Program-made: the position numbers and the translations under genes | The notes under the pieces: model-generated | What the model was told of the DNA's origin: nothing | The model's input: only the letters and a program-made list of their open reading frames with translations | Databases searched by the model: none | Assembly (NCBI GenBank): GCA_013154205.1 | Contig: JAADCY010000006.1 | Span: forward strand, 1-6,400 | Length of the DNA: 6,400 bases | Source: Thermoproteota archaeon | GTDB taxonomy: Archaea; Thermoproteota; Thermoprotei_A; Sulfolobales; Desulfurococcaceae | Reading direction: 5' to 3' | Part shown: one piece after another, positions 1 through 5,162 of the stretch | How the letters are laid out: every line of letters begins with the position of its first letter | Position numbering within the stretch: the stretch's first letter is position 1

Positions 1-41
1 ATATGTTCGCAATATCAGGAGGACTAGTACTAACACACAAC
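1..41 (+). other. C-terminal end of an intein (blocks F/G), spliced before Ser at 42-44
   Basis: The first 13 complete codons read MFAISGGLVLTHN and are followed by Ser. This matches the intein C-terminus: an F-block aromatic, a GGLVL hydrophobic stretch, the penultimate His and the terminal Asn that cyclises, with Ser as the +1 nucleophile. The incomplete codon at the edge ends in AT, so it can be CAT; that would give the H-x-F seen in many F blocks. After the junction the ATPase motif STIHAE begins at once, so the splice point falls in a strictly conserved part of the host protein, which is typical of inteins. Archaeal KlbA-type ATPases are known intein hosts. Whether this intein has a homing endonuclease domain cannot be seen. 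Confidence 0.85.
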
Positions 42-635
42 TCAACTATCCATGCCGAGACTCTTGATTACGCTATTAAGAGGCTGACGAGTCCGCCGAT
101 GAATATTCCGCCAACATATATGAGGCTTATGAATATATTCATACATCTACGCCGTGTGATCACACGTATTGAGAAAGGTGTCGTCAAGGTACAGAGAAGA
201 GTGACCGTTATACAAGAAGTGGAGGACTTCAACCGCTACATAACGATCGCACAGTGGGATCCCAAGAAAGACGCCTTCAGGATCGACATGGAGAAAAGCA
301 TACATCTCAGAGATATAGCTATGAAGAGCGGACTAGAACTAGAAGACATAATCGACGAGATCTACAGGAAAGCCACCATACTCAACTGGATGCTCTACAA
401 GGGAGTCACCAACGTATGGGATGTATCAAGAATAATCTTCAACTACTACTACGACCCAGCAGCAGTCTACAAGCGCGCTGTAGAAGAGCTCAAGGAGACA
501 GGAACAGAAGCAGAAGTACTGTCAATGGCTCCAGAAACAGAGGCCGCAGAAACGGCAGAGCTAGTCTCAGGCACTAAAGAAGTAGGCGAAGCTACGAAGG
601 AATTATTCGAGAGAACAAGAGAGCTTGGAATGTAA
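1..635 (+). CDS. Archaeal type IV pilus/secretion ATPase (GspE/VirB11/FlaI type), C-terminal part, interrupted by an intein; 5' partial
   Basis: The C-terminal part of a hexameric ATPase that powers assembly or secretion by an archaeal type IV pilus-like machine at the inner face of the membrane. Seen: right after the intein junction comes STIHAE, the conserved His-containing segment of this family, then a helix and an R-R-V-x-x-I-x-E-V strand (C-extein residues about 50-60), and an end typical of archaeal TadA/FlaI relatives (NWMLYKG, then a YYYDP segment). A Glu/Ala/Thr-rich tail of about 35 residues follows and is probably helical or disordered. The Walker motifs lie upstream of the window. 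The ATG at base 3 is not a start: the frame is open to the left edge and that codon is inside the intein. Of 210 visible residues, 197 are C-extein. No FlaJ-like membrane partner follows. The exact subfamily (pilus, archaellum or other) cannot be decided from this part. Confidence 0.88.
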   Translation, partial: MFAISGGLVLTHNSTIHAETLDYAIKRLTSPPMNIPPTYMRLMNIFIHLRRVITRIEKGVVKVQRRVTVIQEVEDFNRYITIAQWDPKKDAFRIDMEKSIHLRDIAMKSGLELEDIIDEIYRKATILNWMLYKGVTNVWDVSRIIFNYYYDPAAVYKRAVEELKETGTEAEVLSMAPETEAAETAELVSGTKEVGEATKELFERTRELGM

Positions 636-641
636 CTATAA

Positions 642-669
642 CCCCCTATTTTGTCTCTCTATCTTCTTC
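642..669 (+). terminator. Pyrimidine-rich tract after the secretion ATPase gene, possible archaeal terminator
   Basis: Seven bases after the stop codon there are 28 bases with only three purines: a run of C, then TTTT, then alternating CT. No hairpin precedes it. Archaeal termination generally relies on T-rich tracts in the non-template strand, so this fits the end of the + strand transcript before the convergent gene. The rest of the spacer to base 775 is AT-rich, with short A runs (717-721, 766-769) that read as T runs for the opposite transcript. I see nothing else there. Confidence 0.35.
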
Positions 670-775
670 ATATATTGTATCTTTTGAAACCACACATTGA
701 TCTGGTTATGGATTCTAAAAATGAAATTCTTTAAATAATGAGCATTTATACACTTAATATTATTTAAAACAAGTA

Positions 776-1648
776 TTACCTGAGTAATAGCGTTGATGAT
801 GACTCATAGATGTCTACTTTGAACTCATCGACATCATCTCCATGATTGATGCATCTCGTCTCTTTTGCTACTGCACGACGACCAAAGAGATCGGCAAAGA
901 ACCTCTCCAGTATCCCTCTCGTAATATATCCCGTGAAATCAATTATATGGAGGTCACGGGCAGCAATGCACTCCATATTATTCTTTATCCTTATCGTATA
1001 CCTCATCATCGGCAACACTTCGATTATATCCATTATACCAAATCCTAGCGATTCATAAATGTCTTTCAACAGGTTTAAGGCTACCTTATATTCTTCAATG
1101 CCCTCGCCAACCTCCATCTCTATCTTTGATATACACTCGTACAACTGCTTTCCTATACCATGACCTATTGTTCTCAACGCATTCCTCGTCCCTAGATCAG
1201 CGTATCCTCCCTGCTTGATAAAAACATCTATAATGCTACGTATCATGTTGCGCGTAACTATGACTGCAGGTTGATCAATGAGCTTTATAGAGTTATACTT
1301 GATGAACAAGAACCCGGTCTGAGGAAGAAACTTCCTTATCCCGAGAACGACGTCTAGCTTCTTGAGCTGTTTCTCCACTTCTTCGAGGCAGGCTTCACCA
1401 CAATTACGCATCAGGATCGAGACGAAACCTTCTCCACCACTAGGTATTTCAGGAACATTAACCTTCGCTATATCAACTCCTCGCTCGGCAAGCACGTTCA
1501 GTATCTTGGCAAGAACTCCTGGCCGATCCTTTACACGGAGGACCATTGCCGAATACGAGTATTTTCCCAGCTCATATATGGTATCAATATAGAGATCGGG
1601 CATTTTGCCAGCTGGTTTTTCTCTAACACGTACAAATCTCAGTATCAA
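776..1648 (-). CDS. ACT-V4R domain fusion protein, probable ligand sensor
   Basis: A 290-residue soluble protein. Residues about 32-107 form an ACT domain, a fold that usually binds amino acids or other small ligands: YSAMVLRV strand, the D-R-P-G turn at 41-44, a helix, then a GGEGFVSILM strand. Residues about 113-280 resemble the V4R (4-vinyl reductase/hydrocarbon-binding) domain: a long helical part, then FTGYITRGILERFF and the closing strands with ETRC (263-266) and a GDD turn (270-272). V4R domains often carry a further Cys just before the final E/K-F strand; here that place is Asp (D274-E-F), so a Cys-based site is probably incomplete. No helix-turn-helix or catalytic motif is seen, so a sensing or allosteric role is inferred. 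The start is TTG at 1646-1648, chosen because a GGTGGA Shine-Dalgarno lies 6 bases upstream; the ATG at 1601-1603 (Met16) has none. It probably has its own promoter in the 166-base spacer. Confidence 0.8.
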   Translation of the reverse strand: MILRFVRVREKPAGKMPDLYIDTIYELGKYSYSAMVLRVKDRPGVLAKILNVLAERGVDIAKVNVPEIPSGGEGFVSILMRNCGEACLEEVEKQLKKLDVVLGIRKFLPQTGFLFIKYNSIKLIDQPAVIVTRNMIRSIIDVFIKQGGYADLGTRNALRTIGHGIGKQLYECISKIEMEVGEGIEEYKVALNLLKDIYESLGFGIMDIIEVLPMMRYTIRIKNNMECIAARDLHIIDFTGYITRGILERFFADLFGRRAVAKETRCINHGDDVDEFKVDIYESSSTLLLR

Positions 1649-1654
1649 CCGAGA

Positions 1655-1660
1655 TCCACC
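1655..1660 (-). promoter_or_regulatory. Shine-Dalgarno supporting a TTG start
   Basis: On the minus strand GGTGGA is followed by TCT, close to the GGTGATC complement of archaeal 16S rRNA, and lies 6 bases before the TTG at 1648. It decides for the TTG start of the ACT-V4R gene over the internal ATG at 1601-1603. Confidence 0.6.
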
Positions 1661-1733
1661 ATTTCGTTTATCATCTTATAGTAAATTACCAAAACTTCTA
1701 ACCACTATTAATTACATAATGTATCTATTGTGG

Positions 1734-1753
1734 CTATCAAATATAAATGATAG
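1734..1753 (-). promoter_or_regulatory. TATA-like box inside an inverted repeat, upstream of the ACT-V4R gene
   Basis: CTATCA (1734-1739) and TGATAG (1748-1753) form a perfect 6-base inverted repeat around eight A/T bases. The minus strand reads ATTTATATTT across 1739-1748, a plausible archaeal TATA box. Transcription would then start about 25 bases downstream, near 1718, with a leader of about 70 bases that contains the Shine-Dalgarno. A palindrome lying on a TATA box could be an operator that blocks TBP; this is inference from layout only. Confidence 0.35.
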
Positions 1754-1782
1754 TCAAATACTAAGCAGCGAGGATAAGACCG

Positions 1783-1792
1783 AAATATAAAT
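1783..1792 (-). promoter_or_regulatory. Second copy of the TATA-like decamer, possible tandem promoter
   Basis: The plus strand reads AAATATAAAT here, identical to 1739-1748 and exactly 44 bases away; the minus strand reads ATTTATATTT. It lies just beyond the stop codon of the upstream gene. It may be an alternative promoter for the ACT-V4R gene or just AT-rich chance. Confidence 0.25.
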
Positions 1793-1814
1793 ATTCCACT
1801 ATATATGACTAGCC

Positions 1815-2624
1815 CTACTTCTTACGCTCAATAACATATACCTCGCACGGTGTATCGAGATCGAGCATTGTTAGAAGTATATCAGCATCGTTTTCCACGG
1901 CTTTTTTGAGATCCTCTGTTCTGCATTTTGTGAATAATCCTTTCTTTTTAACATAGATCTTAATCTTCAGGACACCTCTGCTTATCTCGATCTTGAGGTC
2001 GAGGAACTTACATCCGTAATAACCGGCTAGATCAGACACGTCTTCCTTCATTTTATCCATGAACTCCTTAATGCGCCTCGTGAACTCCAGGATGATAGGC
2101 TGTCCTTCTTTTTCTTCTTTTGGTATCGGTACAGGCCTTACTTCGGGCACAGCCTTGACTTCGATGGGCCCGCTACGTTTCCTCGAACCCTTTTCTAGGA
2201 GTGAAGGCCTTATACTTGCCTCTCTTGTTCTATCCTCCGAAACCATAGGTTGTACTTCATATAGCTTGAAAGTTATAGGGGAGATCTTAGAAGCTGCTAT
2301 GAGGGTTGCGAGTGGCTTTAATCCAACCTGCCTAGTACCACTACTGGTATCAACCATTGCGGAGGAGACTATTTTGCCATGGCTCAAATAAATGATAAAC
2401 CTCTTGCCATCTAGGGTTGTTGTGAGGAGAACTTCTTTATCTTCGGCGAGTTTAGGCAGATTCTTAAAGTCTTCGAACCCAAGCTTTATTTTCTTTATAA
2501 ACTTGCTCCTCAGTAAGAGCTGGGCTTCAAATGTTATGTCGGAGAGGACGTTTAGCTTATCTGTCTCAATAGGCATGCCTGCAATAATCTCGTAGATTTC
2601 CTTTTCCTCGGCATTCTCCGCCAA
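1815..2624 (-). CDS. Two-domain protein of unknown function
   Basis: I do not recognise this 269-residue soluble protein with confidence. N-terminal domain, residues about 8-125: helical start, then beta-rich, with the pattern LDGKRFIIYLSHGKIVSSAM, a Gly, a helix KPLATLIAA and a final TFKLYEV strand. This strand/G-x-I-V/helix/strand layout resembles small DUF4388(PATAN)- or DUF2226-like modules found in prokaryotic signalling proteins, but that is a weak visual match. Residues about 126-175 are a charged, Pro/Glu/Lys/Arg-rich linker, probably disordered. C-terminal domain, residues about 176-268: a helix, then strands around GCKFLDLKIEI and VLKIKIYV, a helix KKAVEND and a last strand CEVYVIE. 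It has three Cys, all in the C-terminal domain (205, 234, 260). No signal peptide or membrane segment. The start is TTG at 2622-2624 behind GGGGAGGG. The gene runs in the same direction as its neighbours but has its own likely promoter. Confidence 0.75.
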   Translation of the reverse strand: MAENAEEKEIYEIIAGMPIETDKLNVLSDITFEAQLLLRSKFIKKIKLGFEDFKNLPKLAEDKEVLLTTTLDGKRFIIYLSHGKIVSSAMVDTSSGTRQVGLKPLATLIAASKISPITFKLYEVQPMVSEDRTREASIRPSLLEKGSRKRSGPIEVKAVPEVRPVPIPKEEKEGQPIILEFTRRIKEFMDKMKEDVSDLAGYYGCKFLDLKIEISRGVLKIKIYVKKKGLFTKCRTEDLKKAVENDADILLTMLDLDTPCEVYVIERKK

Positions 2625-2630
2625 TGATAA

Positions 2631-2638
2631 CCCTCCCC
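2631..2638 (-). promoter_or_regulatory. Strong Shine-Dalgarno before a TTG start
   Basis: On the minus strand GGGGAGGG ends 6 bases before the TTG at 2624 and continues into TTATC, giving a near match to GAGGTGATC. There is no competing ATG nearby, so it fixes the start of the 269-residue protein. Confidence 0.65.
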
Positions 2639-2669
2639 TACAAAACCCGGGCTAAAAACATTGTCTAAA

Positions 2670-2684
2670 CATAACTATAAGATG
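2670..2684 (-). promoter_or_regulatory. Candidate TATA box for the 269-residue protein gene
   Basis: The minus strand reads CATCTTATAGTTATG, with CTTATAGT at 2674-2681. Transcription about 25 bases downstream (near 2653) would give a leader of roughly 28 bases that includes the Shine-Dalgarno at 2631-2638. The box lies only a few bases past the stop codon of the upstream membrane gene, so read-through from it is also possible. Confidence 0.35.
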
Positions 2685-2696
2685 TTAAACGCAGTC

Positions 2697-4232
2697 TTAG
2701 ATTAATAATCTTGTTACATCCACTACGTTATTTGCTATGTTCTTGAAAACATTTATGTATTGTTCGTGAGGCTTATAATCGGGCGTGATTATGATCATTG
2801 CATCGACGTTTGGTCTCAATAGGGAAAGGAGTGTTCTGATGAGTGAATATACTGTCGTGAAACTACTAATATTGATTAGATCAGATAGATCCTCTATTAT
2901 TAATAGAACACCTTTCGACTTTCTGATAATGCTCATTATAGAACGTATTAAGTAGATCCTCTCGAACGTAATGTTTCTCTCATGTACTTTAATATTGAAA
3001 TAATATCTCGGCGGACGTGGTAGAGTTTCAGCTACTGGGTACGCTATATTAAATATATAGGCTTCAGGCGGTCCAACTACTTTTACGAAATCTTCACCTA
3101 GACTTGTCATCTCTTCTTTGACTTCTTCAAATGTCTCGTTAAAGTTGAAAAGAAGCATTGTTCTTAGAAGACTATATGGTTTCGAAATATAAATTACCGT
3201 GTTTATAGGGAATCCAGCGAGCCATATGGATCTTAAGATATCGTTAAATGCGTGTGATACCTTGGATATACTCTCCATAACAGGGATGTCATGTATAATC
3301 ATATATATGGGAAGCATACCGGCTTCCTTAGCTATCCCTGGAACCTTGGACACTATTATCAATCCAATGAGATCGTCGAGAGAGTACTTTAGATAAACAA
3401 TTATGAACATAGCAGCAACAGTTTCGACGAGAAATGATACAACATACGGATCAATAGTTCCATATATTTTTCTCGTGCTTGCTGTAGCGATTCCGTAGAA
3501 TATGAATACTGCTAGCATATTCATGATCGTGAACATCCTGTAGAGGGAGGCAAATCTAAGGCCACGATACGGATCATTCGCTATCTTATATTTTATAGAC
3601 AAAATGCCTGATAATACAAGAAAAAATATTGTTAGGATGGCAATGAATACTATGTAATCATTGCTGATACCGGACATAAAAAATCTCAGAGATATAAAAA
3701 GTGCTAGGACAAGTATGATTCCCAAAACTATGAATCCTCGGAGAAGCCATATATTCCTAAACCTATACATCGGAAATCTTGGAGTCTCCTCTTGTCCCGA
3801 TTTATAGGTTGAAGCCATAAGATACGATATTCTTGATAATATGGATGCATAGTGTAGTTGTACAATAATCGCTGTTATCGTTATAAATATGTCTATGACA
3901 TATGATAAGTTCTCTTTAACTGGATAAATCAACGGTATTATTATCGTAACGATGTAGATAAACAAGAGTTTTTCCAAAGATATAATATCACACGAAACCT
4001 CTATATCGAGAACAGTCTTAGCATAGTTGTAAACACGTAGGAATAGTGTGATGAAAAGCATATAAACAATCATTGATATAAGGAGAAAATCAGGCGAAAC
4101 AATTATCGTAGTACCTGAACTCGATAATACGAAGAGAACAGTTACTAGAATAATTAATATAAATAGGAATAAAGGTATGAAGAGGGCATGCCTTATAGAT
4201 CTACGTATACAGGATGAAAACCTGTTGTTCAA
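2697..4232 (-). CDS. Multi-spanning membrane protein with C-terminal DUF835-like domain
   Basis: A 511-residue integral membrane protein. The first about 285 residues hold about eight hydrophobic segments (near 15-37, 48-68, 88-104, 109-130, 163-184, 192-214, 231-251, 262-283) with Arg/Lys-rich loops and no catalytic motif I recognise. Residues about 300-511 are soluble alpha/beta and resemble DUF835: a strand INTVIYISKP, then SKGVLLIIEDLSDLI, a helix FTTVYSLIRTLLSLL and a strand DAMIIITPDY. There are no Walker A or B residues. I infer a cytoplasmic, possibly degenerate RecA-like domain that could dock on the KaiC-like ATPase encoded 5 bases upstream. The start is TTG at 4230-4232, the only start codon near the 5' end, with AGGGAT 7 bases upstream; the next Met is residue 53. 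The gene shares its C-terminal motif and layout with the gene on the far side of the ATPase. It is AT-rich, partly from Ile and Phe codons. Its ligand is unknown. Confidence 0.8.
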   Translation of the reverse strand: MNNRFSSCIRRSIRHALFIPLFLFILIILVTVLFVLSSSGTTIIVSPDFLLISMIVYMLFITLFLRVYNYAKTVLDIEVSCDIISLEKLLFIYIVTIIIPLIYPVKENLSYVIDIFITITAIIVQLHYASILSRISYLMASTYKSGQEETPRFPMYRFRNIWLLRGFIVLGIILVLALFISLRFFMSGISNDYIVFIAILTIFFLVLSGILSIKYKIANDPYRGLRFASLYRMFTIMNMLAVFIFYGIATASTRKIYGTIDPYVVSFLVETVAAMFIIVYLKYSLDDLIGLIIVSKVPGIAKEAGMLPIYMIIHDIPVMESISKVSHAFNDILRSIWLAGFPINTVIYISKPYSLLRTMLLFNFNETFEEVKEEMTSLGEDFVKVVGPPEAYIFNIAYPVAETLPRPPRYYFNIKVHERNITFERIYLIRSIMSIIRKSKGVLLIIEDLSDLINISSFTTVYSLIRTLLSLLRPNVDAMIIITPDYKPHEQYINVFKNIANNVVDVTRLLI

Positions 4233-4237
4233 CTAGG

Positions 4238-4978
4238 TTATCCCTGTCTGAATGGGGTGAAATGTTCCGTCTCTATTGTACCTATTACCTCTATACCTGT
4301 TTCCGGTGATATCACAGCAATATACGATCTCCTGTCTACTCTACTTACTCTGCTCTTAACAGGTATTAGTCTCACATCAAGCTTAGGTGCCCCAGCATAG
4401 ATCCATACATAGTCCATGACTATTAGGACGTCACACATGAATTCCTCGTTCGGAGGATTAACTACTTCGCTATACAATGGGAGCTCTGCTATCATAATCC
4501 CCATTATCTTCTGGCTATAGATTTTATCGTTAATATACGATAAAATCGTACGTACCTCGTCTCTCTTAAGATACATTGTTAGACTTGTCACTGTATCAAA
4601 TATGATATTCTTTACCCCGTTCTCTTGGGCAATGTTAAATGCATCATCGATAAGGCTTATCACCATATCCTTACTGAGACCATAAGTTGGTATGGCTTCG
4701 AATAACATGAGTTTTTTCTCATTGATAAATTCTTCTAGTTTTTTGAATGCAGGGAAATTCTTATATCTCATGATAACTGATTCTTTCTTTTCCGTTAACG
4801 ACACATACATTCCTTTTTCTCCTTGAAGCGCTCGGTTATAGAGGATCTGTAGTGCCAGTGTGGTCTTACCTGTGCCCGGATGACCTATTATATATGTTAT
4901 ACCTGGTCGTGGCAGGCCCCCTTCAATAATCTCGTCAAATCCTTTGATTCCTGTAGGTATTTTTTCAATTACACTCAT
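4238..4978 (-). CDS. KaiC-like RecA-superfamily ATPase, single domain
   Basis: A 246-residue soluble ATP-binding protein of the archaeal KaiC-like group, which is thought to act in signal transduction. Seen from the start: IPTGIKGFDEIIEGGLPRPG, the usual KaiC opening; Walker A GHPGTGKTT at 32-40; YVSLTEKKES at 58-67, where KaiC has its catalytic Glu pair but here only the second acid remains (T62-E63); Walker B NIIFD at 124-128; and a final VKSRVSR...ISPETGIEV block, corresponding to the K-x-R and last strands of KaiC. There is one RecA domain, not two, so it is not a clock KaiC. The start is ATG 4976-4978, placed by GGAGGG 6 bases upstream and by agreement with the family N-terminus; the longer frame to 5038 adds 20 residues without a Shine-Dalgarno. 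It is followed after 5 bases by a membrane DUF835-like gene and preceded by a related one. Phosphotransfer activity cannot be judged. Confidence 0.9.
   Translation of the reverse strand: MSVIEKIPTGIKGFDEIIEGGLPRPGITYIIGHPGTGKTTLALQILYNRALQGEKGMYVSLTEKKESVIMRYKNFPAFKKLEEFINEKKLMLFEAIPTYGLSKDMVISLIDDAFNIAQENGVKNIIFDTVTSLTMYLKRDEVRTILSYINDKIYSQKIMGIMIAELPLYSEVVNPPNEEFMCDVLIVMDYVWIYAGAPKLDVRLIPVKSRVSRVDRRSYIAVISPETGIEVIGTIETEHFTPFRQG
4240..4245 (-). promoter_or_regulatory. Weak Shine-Dalgarno overlapping the end of the ATPase gene
   Basis: The minus strand reads AGGGAT, 7 bases before the TTG at 4232 and overlapping the last codons and stop of the KaiC-like gene. It supports translation of the membrane protein from a shared mRNA. 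Confidence 0.4.
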
Positions 4979-4984
4979 AATAAT

Positions 4985-4990
4985 CCCTCC
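4985..4990 (-). promoter_or_regulatory. Shine-Dalgarno that sets the start of the KaiC-like gene
   Basis: The minus strand reads GGAGGG, 6 bases before the ATG at 4978. The alternative upstream ATG at 5038 has no such sequence, which is why the shorter protein is preferred. Confidence 0.7.
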
Positions 4991-5018
4991 ATACATCCCA
5001 TAAGCAAACTCCTTGTGC

Positions 5019-5030
5019 ATAATATTTTTT
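5019..5030 (-). promoter_or_regulatory. Possible promoter for the KaiC-like/membrane protein operon
   Basis: The minus strand carries an A/T box AAAAAATATT (5021-5030) preceded by a purine-rich GCG that could act as a BRE. A start site about 25 bases downstream, near 5000, would give a leader of about 21 bases including the Shine-Dalgarno. Other AT-rich boxes occur in the same 184-base spacer, so the assignment is tentative. The spacer shows no further gene. Confidence 0.25.
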
Positions 5031-5138
5031 CGCTCCATCTACATAACTAGTATGTATCTGAGACTAAATATTGATTTATTCCATAAAATCAAACGGCAAC
5101 AGTATCCGATAAATATTCTCATACATTACAACGGTTTC

Positions 5139-5144
5139 AAAAAA
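5139..5144 (-). terminator. T6 run after the right-hand membrane protein gene
   Basis: The minus strand has six consecutive T about 20 bases past the stop codon of the upstream membrane gene, with no hairpin. It could be a weak archaeal terminator that partly separates this gene from the KaiC-like operon. Confidence 0.25.
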
Positions 5145-5162
5145 CATATTTATTATTCATTA

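Noticed and set aside
3..5. ATG as the start of the left + strand gene
   Set aside because: It lies in the intein C-terminus, has no room for a ribosome-binding site and the frame is open to the window edge.
254..577. 107-codon open frame inside the secretion ATPase gene
   Set aside because: Its product is an Arg/His/Gln-rich, low-quality translation in another frame of a well-supported gene.
683..694. TTTGAAACC motif, also on the minus strand near 5133-5142, as possible CRISPR repeat ends
   Set aside because: Only two short isolated occurrences on different strands, with no regular repeat-spacer pattern.
2059..2595. Two + strand open frames opposite the 269-residue protein
   Set aside because: They are antisense shadows with no recognisable domain or Shine-Dalgarno, against a minus-strand gene with a strong ribosome-binding site.
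4979..5038. 20-residue N-terminal extension of the KaiC-like protein
   Set aside because: There is no Shine-Dalgarno before the ATG at 5038, while GGAGGG lies 6 bases before the ATG at 4978, where the family N-terminus also begins.
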